A DNA stretch of 34,295 bases from Proteiniphilum sp. Its GTDB lineage: Bacteria > Bacteroidota > Bacteroidia > Bacteroidales > Dysgonomonadaceae. Both the position numbers and the translations under genes were made by a program. The notes under the pieces were generated by a model, which saw only the letters and a program-made list of their open reading frames with translations, was not told the origin of the DNA and did not search any database. Of the stretch, positions 16,370 through 23,804 are shown piece by piece. The stretch covers positions 1-34,295 of the forward strand of contig JAIRSV010000056.1 of assembly GCA_031255275.1 (NCBI GenBank). The letters run 5' to 3'. Numbering within the stretch: the stretch's first letter is position 1; each line of letters opens with the position of its first letter.

Positions 16370-17755
16370 TCACCGGCCGCGCCGTTTGACCGGATCAGGC
16401 TCCTCCATGCCCTTCATTTTAAACTGCCGGAACTGATAAATCAGCATAAAAGCAGCAACGATACTCGAAATAAGGTCAGCGACAGGCATACTGTACCAGA
16501 CACCGTTAATCCCCCAGTAACGCGGCAAAATCAGCAGGCAAGGCAGCAGGAAGAGCAACTGTCGGCTGAGAGACATAAAGATCGCTTTGCCGACCATGCC
16601 GATACTCTGGAAAAAGTTAGACGTAACCATCTGAAAACCGATGATCGGATACGTCAAAAAGACAATACGTATGCCGTTCTTCGAAAGCGCTATCAGCTCC
16701 CTGTCTCCGGTGAACAGGGAAGCGATCGCCTCCGGAAACAGATATACAAGCAGGAAGCCGAGAGTCGTCACACCGGTAGCCGGGATTATCGACCTGATCA
16801 GCACCTCGTTCACCCTCCGGTATAGCTTTGCGCCGAAGTTGTAACCCGCTATAGGCTGCATCCCCTGGTTGAGCCCCATGACGATCATGATGAACAGAAA
16901 GGCGATACGGTTGACAATACCGTAAGCACCAATGGCCAGATCTCCGCCCGTGCGCAGCAGCCCCTGATTGATGACGATGACGATGAGACAGGCCACAGCA
17001 TTCATCAGGAAAGGCGACAGGCCGATGGAAAGCGAATCGACAACAATTTTCCGGTGAAGCCTGAAAGCTTTTTTCCGGAGATGGATGAAGCTATTGGCAT
17101 TGCTGAAGAACTTTAACTGCCAGATCAGCATAACGGTTTGCGAAATGACAGTAGCCCAGGCACTCCCCTTTATCCCCCAGTGGAATACGAAAATGAACAG
17201 AGGATTGAGCAAAAGGTTGATAACGACCGTAGAAATGGTAGCAATCATAGCCTTGTCCGGTCTGCCGGCCGAGCGCAGCATACCGTTCAGACCCAGGTAA
17301 AGGTGCGTGATGACGTTGCCCAGCAGGATGACATGCATAAAATCGCGCGCATAAGGGATTGTCGCGTCGCTGGCGCCAAAGAAGCAGAGGATCGGATCCA
17401 GAAAGGCAAACGTCACGGCAGAAAACCCCGTCCCGAAGATAATATTCAGCGTCAGTTCATTCCCCAGGATCGTATTCGCCGTTTCGTAATCCCTCTGCCC
17501 CATGCGTATGGAAAGCAGCGTTGCCGCACCCGCGCCGACCAGTGAACCGAAAGCAGCAGCAAGATTCATCAGCGGGAAGGTGATCGCCAGCCCCGAAATG
17601 GCCAAAGCACCTACGCCGTGGCCGATAAAAATACTGTCGGTAATATGGTAGAGCGATGACGCCGTCATGGCGATAATGGCCGGTATGGCGTATTGAAATA
17701 ATAATTTACCTGTTTTTTCCGTACCCAGTTCAGTCGGATTTTTCACTGCACTCAT
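16370..17755 (-). CDS. MATE-family multidrug/sodium antiporter
   Basis: A 461-residue inner-membrane protein with about twelve hydrophobic helices in two homologous halves, the standard MATE size. Family signatures include DSIFIGHGVGALAISGLA (about 41-58), MNLAAAFGSLVGAGAATLLS (about 63-82) and, in the second half, MGLNQGMQPIAGYNFGA. MATE proteins export cationic drugs or metabolites using a Na+ or H+ gradient; this one looks closest to the MepA/NorM-like branch. Substrate unknown. The C-terminal tail is basic (VKRRGR). A -7 box just upstream (17788-17795) suggests its own promoter, and the kinase-like gene follows after 63 bases. Confidence 0.92.
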   Translation of the reverse strand: MSAVKNPTELGTEKTGKLLFQYAIPAIIAMTASSLYHITDSIFIGHGVGALAISGLAITFPLMNLAAAFGSLVGAGAATLLSIRMGQRDYETANTILGNELTLNIIFGTGFSAVTFAFLDPILCFFGASDATIPYARDFMHVILLGNVITHLYLGLNGMLRSAGRPDKAMIATISTVVINLLLNPLFIFVFHWGIKGSAWATVISQTVMLIWQLKFFSNANSFIHLRKKAFRLHRKIVVDSLSIGLSPFLMNAVACLIVIVINQGLLRTGGDLAIGAYGIVNRIAFLFIMIVMGLNQGMQPIAGYNFGAKLYRRVNEVLIRSIIPATGVTTLGFLLVYLFPEAIASLFTGDRELIALSKNGIRIVFLTYPIIGFQMVTSNFFQSIGMVGKAIFMSLSRQLLFLLPCLLILPRYWGINGVWYSMPVADLISSIVAAFMLIYQFRQFKMKGMEEPDPVKRRGR

Positions 17756-17787
17756 TCTATTGTTACTCTTTTTGATTTTCCCGGCGT

Positions 17788-17795
17788 CAAAGCTA
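17788..17795 (-). promoter_or_regulatory. Probable -7 box of the MATE gene
   Basis: TAGCTTTG on the minus strand matches TAnnTTTG exactly and would give a leader of about 25 bases. No correctly spaced TTG is present (nearest at 15 bases), so the call rests on the -7 box alone. Confidence 0.4.
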
Positions 17796-17990
17796 CTAAA
17801 AAGAGGGCGACAATTCCGTTAAATAAATCAAATAATAATGAATCCACGCTCCGGACAGTCAATATTCAATCCTCCAAACATGAAGAAGGACGCCCGCAGG
17901 AGAGACATTCAGCGCTTCGACCGTACAGCCGGTCACAGAGCGTGAATGTTTTCAGTACCCACACCCTCAAAAAAGTTCCTCGAAAATATG

Positions 17991-18021
17991 TTGTATAACA
18001 TGTTTTTTTGTCGTACCTTTG
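17991..18021 (+). promoter_or_regulatory. Strong promoter of the 49-codon gene
   Basis: TTG (17991-17993), exactly 20 bases, TACCTTTG (18014-18021): a textbook Bacteroidetes promoter. Expected start near 18028, giving a leader of about 110 bases before the ATG at 18138. The remaining part of the 17756-18013 interval shows no gene. Confidence 0.75.
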
Positions 18022-18137
18022 TGCCGGTTTAAATGGCAAGCGAGTTATTGGAAATCACTTTCAGGTTATCGATAAATTACTGAAAAGACCTCTTCAACAC
18101 GGTTGCCGGTAAATCATAACTTAGTAAGAAGAAAATT

Positions 18138-18287
18138 ATGACGACTATCAGAAACCTAACAAAAGAAGAAATTCTGTCGCAGATAAAATATCTGGAACAG
18201 AACATCTCGAACGGATCTGCCTCATACCTGGCTAACCGGGTGAACAGACTCAGAAGTTTGAGAGCCAGTTTGCGCATGGCAAGCTGA
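18138..18287 (+). CDS. Small basic protein, 49 residues, unknown function
   Basis: A short ORF that starts MTTIRNLTKEEILSQIKYLE and ends LRASLRMAS. It is basic and predicted mainly helical: a first helix after the LTKEE cap (about 7-22), a Gly/Ser hinge (ISNGSAS) and a second Arg-rich helix (about 29-47). There is no signal peptide or membrane segment. The ORF lies between a strong promoter (17991-18021) and a strong terminator (18386-18414) in a transcript of about 390 bases, with no partner gene. This arrangement, the sensible codon use and the helical pattern favour a real gene. No family is recognised; nucleic-acid or ribosome binding is possible from charge alone. The alternative is a structured RNA with an incidental ORF. 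Confidence 0.65.
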   Translation: MTTIRNLTKEEILSQIKYLEQNISNGSASYLANRVNRLRSLRASLRMAS

Positions 18288-18313
18288 TCGAAAAGGCACT
18301 AGTCTTAAGCTGA

Positions 18314-18333
18314 GTAATCCGGAAATGGATTAC
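18314..18333 (+). other. Hairpin in the 3' untranslated part of the 49-codon transcript
   Basis: Perfect 7-base stem GTAATCC/GGATTAC with loop GGAAAT, 26 bases past the stop codon and about 50 before the terminator. It has no T run, so it is a structured RNA element rather than a terminator. Confidence 0.5.
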
Positions 18334-18385
18334 GAAAGCTTTATTTTAAGAAATTTGATCACTCTATATATATGTATGAACGAAG

Positions 18386-18414
18386 GGCTTCCTCACAATG
18401 GGGAAGCCTTTTTT
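18386..18414 (+). terminator. Intrinsic terminator of the 49-codon gene
   Basis: Stem GGCTTCC/GGAAGCC with a 9-base loop followed directly by TTTTTT: a classical Rho-independent terminator. Confidence 0.85.
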
Positions 18415-18470
18415 AATGAGTCCTCCGCAGGAGAGATCCCTCAAAAGAGAAACCTCCCCGACTGATTAAC

Positions 18471-19091
18471 CTAATTAACGACCCAGTTTTTATTTTCCGC
18501 CACACTGCGGACACAGTCATCGCTACCCGGATTACTGCCGATATAAATCCTCCCCTCATCCGTCCCCGACAAGTCGGGCAAGAGCGCAAAGATCCCATCA
18601 AGAGCAGCCGCGCTCAGCAGATTGTCGAAACAGGCCAACCCCGTCAACGCCCTGTTTCCCGACACGTTCAGCGAACTTAACCGGTTCCATCCGCAACTCA
18701 GCTTGGTCAGCGCCCTGTTCCCCGACACATCCAGCGAACTTAACAGATTCAGCGAACAGTCCAGCATCGTGAGCGTCGGACAGCCACTCACGTCCAGCGC
18801 CGTCAGCCGCTGACCGGTACAGTGGAAGAAGGAAAGCCCTTCCGCCCTCAGAATCCGCACGGTACGCTTCTCTTCCCCCGTGCATGCGTGCGAAACCGTA
18901 GAGACGTCAAGATTATCATACACCTCCGTCGCCCCGTCGCCCCAGTCAACGATAAGGCTTTTGGCCGTGACCCGAAATTCTATGACATTATTCACAGGCA
19001 TACACGTAAATACGATTGTTTCTCCGCCGCACGAAGCAGCCGTCATGAGCAGCGCAAAGGCCGCCACAAGAATTTGAAAGTTTTTCAACAT
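18471..19091 (-). CDS. Leucine-rich-repeat lipoprotein
   Basis: A 206-residue protein with a lipoprotein signal (hydrophobic 5-18, TAASC, lipidated Cys21), so it should be anchored in the cell envelope, possibly surface exposed. Residues about 25-75 contain a WGDG turn typical of PKD-like strands. Residues about 90-170 are leucine-rich repeats of 21 residues of the type LxxLDVSGNxALTxLxCxxN; the second and third units are near copies at DNA level (63-base period around 18648-18735), pointing to recent duplication. The array ends in a longer unit (LDGIFALLPDL). Such LRR proteins of Bacteroidales bind proteins or carbohydrates; the ligand is unknown. A promoter lies about 490 bases upstream (19579-19608), sharing sequence with the one in front of the next lipoprotein gene. 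Confidence 0.82.
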   Translation of the reverse strand: MLKNFQILVAAFALLMTAASCGGETIVFTCMPVNNVIEFRVTAKSLIVDWGDGATEVYDNLDVSTVSHACTGEEKRTVRILRAEGLSFFHCTGQRLTALDVSGCPTLTMLDCSLNLLSSLDVSGNRALTKLSCGWNRLSSLNVSGNRALTGLACFDNLLSAAALDGIFALLPDLSGTDEGRIYIGSNPGSDDCVRSVAENKNWVVN

Positions 19092-19578
19092 GATTTTTGA
19101 ATTTAAAAATTTGAATAACTGATACTGTGACCGGTAACCGGCAGAAAGCGGACATTCACCGCCACACCCCTGCCACGCGGCCTCCGGTTTCGCCCGTTAC
19201 GGGGCAATTACATTCAGGATCTCGCTCCAGTGACCCTTTTCGCCGCGTATATTCTCCCACCGCGCGGCAAACCACAGGATTTTTCCGCATCATTTCCCTT
19301 ATCCATAAACATCTCTTTTTAATATATGATTTGATAACTGTCAGGTGTATATTATGAAAGATAAGCGGAGTTCCCTCGAATTTTCGCCGCAGTCAAAAAA
19401 AGCTCCGGAAGGAAACGGCACACCGCATGTATAAATACGGAAAGGCTGTGCAGAGAAGGCGGAAAAAGAGTTTCCCGCGCCGGCGGAACCGGTTTCCGCA
19501 GAAATGGTATGAGGACTTTGTACTGTCATTTTTTTAACCCGCGCAGCACCGGATTTTCCGGCTGCTGCAAAGTAATTG
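19092..19578. other. Long region between promoter and LRR lipoprotein gene; no secure gene
   Basis: About 490 bases separate the minus-strand promoter at 19579-19608 from the LRR lipoprotein ATG. If that promoter serves the lipoprotein, this is an unusually long leader. A 62-codon frame (19529 down to 19341, minus) starts about 45 bases after the promoter, but the protein has no recognisable features and could be chance or a decayed gene. No riboswitch or RNA family is recognised. Confidence 0.45.
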
Positions 19579-19608
19579 CAAATGTAGCCAAGTTTTTTGC
19601 AAAAACAA
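19579..19608 (-). promoter_or_regulatory. Promoter module, copy 1 (upstream of the LRR lipoprotein)
   Basis: On the minus strand: TTG (19606-19608), 19 bases, TACATTTG (19579-19586), an exact Bacteroidetes promoter. The surrounding 60 or so bases (19575-19636) resemble 21121-21182 closely, including ATTGCAAATGTA, CAAGTTTTT and AAAAAATAT blocks at the same spacing to within one base. Confidence 0.65.
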
Positions 19609-19706
19609 TTCTTTCGGAAGAAAAAATATAACCGGAGAGACAGTGCGCGCCGGCGCAGGATTCCCCCTCAGGAAAGGAGTTTGTGCGCCGGCGCGTACCC
19701 GGAAGC

Positions 19707-21056
19707 CTATCTGCCCCGCTGATGCACGATGGAAGAAGGATCTGCTCCCCGGGAGGAACGGACGGATGGTATCCGGGGATTCCTGATGACAATCATATAC
19801 CGCCACCAGACATCCACAGCCTTCATAATATCCTCACTCCTGTAATAACGGTCGATCCCTTTCAGAGAGCCGTCACCATATTTCACATCCAGAGACCACG
19901 GATCATACACCTCAAACCAGACCTTCCCGTCCACCTCTTTATAGCCTTTGATCACAATGAAATGACCCCAGTCCCTGCTGTTCGCAGCATAAAACCGGTC
20001 AGTATGCCATTCCGGCCTTCCCGAATGACCTCGCACATAATACATATCCAGACACAAAATGGCAATATCCCCGCCGTCAAGCACATCCGTCAGACGTTTG
20101 GCCTGCGTGAGGGACTCAATGAAATGAGTCGCTTGATTGTCCGCTAAATAATCGGTAATATTGTTCGTATACCACCATCCCCCCATCGGATGATACGTAT
20201 TTCTCGCATCCTCAGTCGTTTTGGAAAAAGACCGGTCAATCCATTTGAGCGCCATCACAGTACAGGCCGGGCCGCAGTTTACGCGCGAATACGGGCCCGT
20301 ATTACCCTGATCGATATACCATACGTAATCGACGTTATGACTGATCTCCCTTCCGGTAACCCTTCCAAGTCCGTATTGCCGGCTGGAGGTCAGCGGAGGC
20401 AGCACAATGCTTTGCGATGAGGTGGAAGCACCTCCGCTGTTCCTCACCGTCAGGCTGACAGTTACGGTAGCCTCCGCCGCAGGCAGTTCAAGCACAGTCT
20501 CCGCCGCCGCGGGAGTCAAAAGCGCCACATCGCCGCGCCCCGATACCTGCCACAGGTAACCGGAAATTTCGCCCGAAGATGTACTTTTCAAAACAAAAAA
20601 ATCCAGATTGTCCGCACAGCTAAAGCCGGCAACCGGAGGAGGAATACATGCCGAAACAGCAACCCTTTTAGGTCTGCTGAACGTTCCCGTACCCGCCTCA
20701 TTAACACCGGCCGCGGAATATACGCCGCTCTCGGACACAACAAGCACAGACGCAGTCTGCGCTTCGATTACGGCATCATCCCTCTTCCACAGAAACGAAT
20801 CGGCCCCGGCAGCCTCCGCCGTCAAAGTCACCGTCGTTTCGGGACACACACTGGAATCAGCCCCGGCAACAGACGCTCTGGAAGGGATGGCCTTCGGAGG
20901 GACATCCCTCTCGTCCGCGCACCCCGAAAGCACAGCAGTTACCGCAAGGCAGACAGCAATCACCGTCACACCCCCACACACGAAATTTTTTCGCACAGCA
21001 GCGAAAAGTCTTGCCGGTGAAACCGGGTCTGTCGAAAGAAATGAATATGTCACCAT
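19707..21056 (-). CDS. Lipoprotein with Ig/PKD-like domains and a C39-like cysteine peptidase domain
   Basis: A 449-residue protein. The signal segment (TVIAVCLAVTAVLSGC) ends in a lipobox with Cys46; the 45-residue leader is longer than usual, so the true start may be further in. Residues 70-135 are Ig-like (LTAEAAGADSFLWKRDD), residues 140-218 PKD-like. Residues about 225-425 resemble the Peptidase_C39_2 fold, with Cys261 (RVNCGPACTVMALKW), His365 (DWGHFIVIKGY) and Asp385 (EVYDPW) in the expected order, so an active cysteine peptidase is plausible. The start at 21056 is preferred over 21137 because AGGA precedes it and the upstream extension looks like promoter DNA. Target unknown; it may act on surface or diet proteins. 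It is not next to a peptide exporter, so a bacteriocin-leader role is unlikely. Confidence 0.8.
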   Translation of the reverse strand: MVTYSFLSTDPVSPARLFAAVRKNFVCGGVTVIAVCLAVTAVLSGCADERDVPPKAIPSRASVAGADSSVCPETTVTLTAEAAGADSFLWKRDDAVIEAQTASVLVVSESGVYSAAGVNEAGTGTFSRPKRVAVSACIPPPVAGFSCADNLDFFVLKSTSSGEISGYLWQVSGRGDVALLTPAAAETVLELPAAEATVTVSLTVRNSGGASTSSQSIVLPPLTSSRQYGLGRVTGREISHNVDYVWYIDQGNTGPYSRVNCGPACTVMALKWIDRSFSKTTEDARNTYHPMGGWWYTNNITDYLADNQATHFIESLTQAKRLTDVLDGGDIAILCLDMYYVRGHSGRPEWHTDRFYAANSRDWGHFIVIKGYKEVDGKVWFEVYDPWSLDVKYGDGSLKGIDRYYRSEDIMKAVDVWWRYMIVIRNPRIPSVRSSRGADPSSIVHQRGR

Positions 21057-21120
21057 ATAATCCTCAAAGTTAAAAAGTTTATGCAAGTATGAATATGCGC
21101 TTCGGAATAACTGTGAAGCG

Positions 21121-21182
21121 ATTGCAAATGTAAGCAAGTTTTTCGCAGGAGCACGCCTTGTCGCGGGAAAAAATATGACCGG
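21121..21182 (-). promoter_or_regulatory. Promoter module, copy 2 (upstream of the C39-like lipoprotein)
   Basis: Contains TACATTTG on the minus strand (21125-21132), an exact -7 box, with the same surrounding blocks as 19575-19636. The -33 position is imperfect here (no TTG at the right spacing). A second TAACTTTG lies at 21065-21072 but is too close to the start codon to give a normal leader. Confidence 0.5.
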
Positions 21183-21269
21183 CGCCCCAATGCGCCGCCG
21201 TCACACCGGCATACTGTGTGGACGGAAACTCATCCGCGCCGGTTTTCCCAAAAAACATGAAAAGGTATT

Positions 21270-21285
21270 AAGGGAATTGTCCCTT
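21270..21285. promoter_or_regulatory. Candidate operator palindrome in the KamA-family promoter
   Basis: AAGGGA-ATTG-TCCCTT: two perfect 6-base half-sites whose centre contains the TTG -33 element (21277-21279). A dimeric regulator bound here would block or recruit polymerase. The regulator is unknown. Confidence 0.45.
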
Positions 21286-21307
21286 TGACGCAATTACCCT
21301 ATATTTG
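21277..21307 (+). promoter_or_regulatory. Promoter of the KamA-family gene
   Basis: TTG (21277-21279), 20 bases, TATATTTG (21300-21307), an exact match to the Bacteroidetes pattern. Expected transcription start near 21314, giving a leader of about 98 bases. Confidence 0.7.
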
Positions 21308-21411
21308 TCCGCATCGAACTGAGATCCGACTCCCCGCCATCCGGTTCACCGGCCCTTTTCCGGCGGGTCACCCGGCAAAGCCTGTTAAAATAGAGCGTAA
21401 TTCAAACGAAT

Positions 21412-22743
21412 ATGGAAAGTAAACAGTATAAAAGTTTCACCTTGCACAACTACGGCGACATACCCCAGTTAAGCGCCCTCACCCGCGAAGAAAGGGAAGC
21501 CGTCGGAATAGCAGGTCGGATACTCCCCTTCAAGACAAACAACTATGTGGCAGAAGAGCTGATCGACTGGAGTAACGTTCCGAACGATCCGATCTTCACA
21601 CTCACCTTCCCCCGGGAAGAAATGCTCTCGAAAAGCCACTACGCACAGGTGAAAAAGCTGGTCGAAGCAAACGACGAAGCAGGACTGAAACAAAAAGTCC
21701 GTGAAATAAGAATGAAACTGAATCCCAATCCCGCCGGACAGGAACACAACGTGCCGACGGTCGACGGCGTGAAGCTGCACGGCATGCAGCACAAATACCG
21801 CGAAACGCTCCTCTTCTTCCCCAGCCAGGGACAGACATGCCACGCCTACTGCACCTTCTGCTTCCGGTGGCCCCAGTTCTCCGGCATGAACGAACTGAAA
21901 TTCGCGATGAAAGAAGCCGACCACCTCCACCGCTATCTGCTGAAGCATCCCAAAGTCTCAGACGTCCTTTTCACGGGAGGAGACCCCCTCACGGCAAACG
22001 CCGGCACCATGTCCGCCTACATCGAACCTCTCCTGACAAAAGAATTCTCACACATCCGCAATATCCGCATGGGATCAAAAACGCTGGCTTACTGGCCCTA
22101 CCGCTTCCTGACAGACAGGGACGCAGACGATATGCTGCGCCTGTTCGAAAAAGTAAAAAAAGCCGGAAAGCACCTCGCCTTCCAGGCACACTTCAACCAC
22201 CCCGTAGAACTCACCACCGGCGCGGTAAAGCGCGCCATCGAAAGAATACTGAACACCGGCGCACAGATCAGGACACAGTCACCCCTGCTGCGCCACATAA
22301 ACGATGACCCCAAACTCTGGGCCGGCATGTGGACAGAACAGGTACGTCAGGGACTGATACCCTACTACATGTTCGTGGCACGCGACACCGGCTCCAAAGC
22401 CTTCTTCGAAGTCCCGCTGGAAAAAGCCTGGAATATATTCAGACGCGCCTATCGCAGCGTGAGCGGCATCTGCCGGACCGTCCGCGGCCCCAGCATGAGC
22501 GCCGCCCCGGGAAAAATACAGATACTGGGCGTAACAGAAGTAAACGGCGAAAAGGTATTCGTCCTCCGGTTTCTGCAGTGCCGCAACTCCACTCTGACAG
22601 ACATACCCTTCTTTGCCCGCTACGACAGAAAGGCAACCTGGTTCGACGACCTCATCCCCGCTTTCGGAGAAAAAGAATTTTTCTTTCAGAAAGACAACCT
22701 GCTGGGCAAGCACGGAACAGACGGCGATTTTATATGGGAATAG
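21412..22743 (+). CDS. KamA-family radical SAM enzyme (lysine 2,3-aminomutase-like)
   Basis: A 443-residue protein with the radical SAM cluster motif Cys143-x3-Cys147-x2-Cys150 (CHAYCTFCF), the SAM-binding FTGGDPL, and the KamA-family order of strands through QAHFNHP and TQSPLLRHIND. A lysine in the APGKIQI segment (around residue 370) is a candidate for the pyridoxal phosphate site used by lysine 2,3-aminomutases. True lysine aminomutases convert L-lysine to beta-lysine; related members act on glutamate, arginine or translation factor EF-P. The protein is somewhat longer than classical KamA (about 416) and the context (parA downstream, no lysine fermentation genes) does not confirm lysine as substrate, so only the family is named. 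Confidence 0.85.
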   Translation: MESKQYKSFTLHNYGDIPQLSALTREEREAVGIAGRILPFKTNNYVAEELIDWSNVPNDPIFTLTFPREEMLSKSHYAQVKKLVEANDEAGLKQKVREIRMKLNPNPAGQEHNVPTVDGVKLHGMQHKYRETLLFFPSQGQTCHAYCTFCFRWPQFSGMNELKFAMKEADHLHRYLLKHPKVSDVLFTGGDPLTANAGTMSAYIEPLLTKEFSHIRNIRMGSKTLAYWPYRFLTDRDADDMLRLFEKVKKAGKHLAFQAHFNHPVELTTGAVKRAIERILNTGAQIRTQSPLLRHINDDPKLWAGMWTEQVRQGLIPYYMFVARDTGSKAFFEVPLEKAWNIFRRAYRSVSGICRTVRGPSMSAAPGKIQILGVTEVNGEKVFVLRFLQCRNSTLTDIPFFARYDRKATWFDDLIPAFGEKEFFFQKDNLLGKHGTDGDFIWE

Positions 22744-22944
22744 AAAACAGAACACAACCGGGAAACATCCCCGTTTCGCCCGTTTTATCAACAAAAACGC
22801 CAATGTTTTAAATAATTAACATGGAATTAGCCGATTTATTGTTTATTTTGCCGCCCAAAGCGGCCCGCCTTCAAGGAATGGAATTTTCATCAGTATACAG
22901 TTTAAGGATAATCGAAGGCAACACTGCCTGCAAAAAAAAATATT

Positions 22945-23709
22945 ATGGGTAGAATAATAGCACTGGCAAATCAAAAAGGAGGGGTAGGCAAAACTACCAC
23001 CACAATCAATCTCGCAGCATCGCTCGCTGCACTGGAAAAAAAAGTGTTGGTAGTAGACGCCGATCCGCAGGCAAACGCCTCCTCCGGTCTGGGTCTCGAT
23101 ATAAAGAAAGCGGCAAATACCATTTATGAAGGACTGATAGGCAAAAGCGCCCCCGGGGAAACGGTACAGCACACCCCCTTTGACAGTATCGACATCATCT
23201 CCTCCCATATCAACCTGGTAGGCGCCGAGCTGGAAATGGTACAGATGGAAAACAGAGAAAAACGGCTCCGTGACCTCCTGACTCCGATAAAAGAACAGTA
23301 TGATTTCATCCTCATCGACTGCTCACCCTCGCTGGGAATCATCACCGTCAACGCGCTTACCGCCGCCGATTCGGTACTGATACCCGTACAGTGCGAATAC
23401 TTCGCCCTCGAAGGTCTGAGCAAACTGCTGAACACGATAAAAATCATCAAGTCGAAACTGAACACCAGCCTGGAGATACAAGGCTTCGTCCTCACCATGT
23501 ACGACTCCCGGCTCCGCCTCCACAATCAGATCTACGAAGAAGTGAAACACCACTTCAAAGAACTGGTATTCACCACAGTCATTCAGCGCAACATCACGCT
23601 CAGCGAATCACAGAGCCACGCCAAGCCGGCACTTATGTACGATGCCGGTTCCCGCGGAGCAGCCAATCACATCCAGCTTGCACGAGAGCTGATTGAGAAA
23701 AATTCCTGA
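22945..23709 (+). CDS. parA: Chromosome-partitioning ATPase ParA (Soj)
   Basis: A 254-residue P-loop ATPase that binds DNA cooperatively and, together with ParB, moves the origin region apart at division. It has the deviant Walker A motif KGGVGKTT (11-18), the A' motif VVDADPQ (36-42) and Walker B DFILIDCSPSL (120-130), with the typical ending LARELIEKNS. Length and start fit chromosomal ParA of Bacteroidota. There are 201 bases between it and the KamA-family gene, where only a degenerate promoter-like TATTTTG was seen. parB follows after 95 bases. Confidence 0.96.
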   Translation: MGRIIALANQKGGVGKTTTTINLAASLAALEKKVLVVDADPQANASSGLGLDIKKAANTIYEGLIGKSAPGETVQHTPFDSIDIISSHINLVGAELEMVQMENREKRLRDLLTPIKEQYDFILIDCSPSLGIITVNALTAADSVLIPVQCEYFALEGLSKLLNTIKIIKSKLNTSLEIQGFVLTMYDSRLRLHNQIYEEVKHHFKELVFTTVIQRNITLSESQSHAKPALMYDAGSRGAANHIQLARELIEKNS

Positions 23710-23751
23710 CCGCATAACCCCCCGCGAAAGAACAGATTTCACAACACACAC

Positions 23752-23782
23752 TTGGGCAGACAAAGTTTTTCATGTACTTTTG
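23752..23782 (+). promoter_or_regulatory. Promoter of parB
   Basis: TTG (23752-23754), 20 bases, TACTTTTG (23775-23782), an exact Bacteroidetes promoter in the 95-base gap between parA and parB. It would let parB-DUF5683-transglycosylase be expressed independently of parA. Confidence 0.7.
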
Positions 23783-23804
23783 TACCCTACTTACGGGATA
23801 AATT

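Noticed and set aside
23543..23562. parS-like sequence GTGAAACA in parA
   Set aside because: Only a half-site is present, within coding sequence; the full 16-base palindrome is missing.
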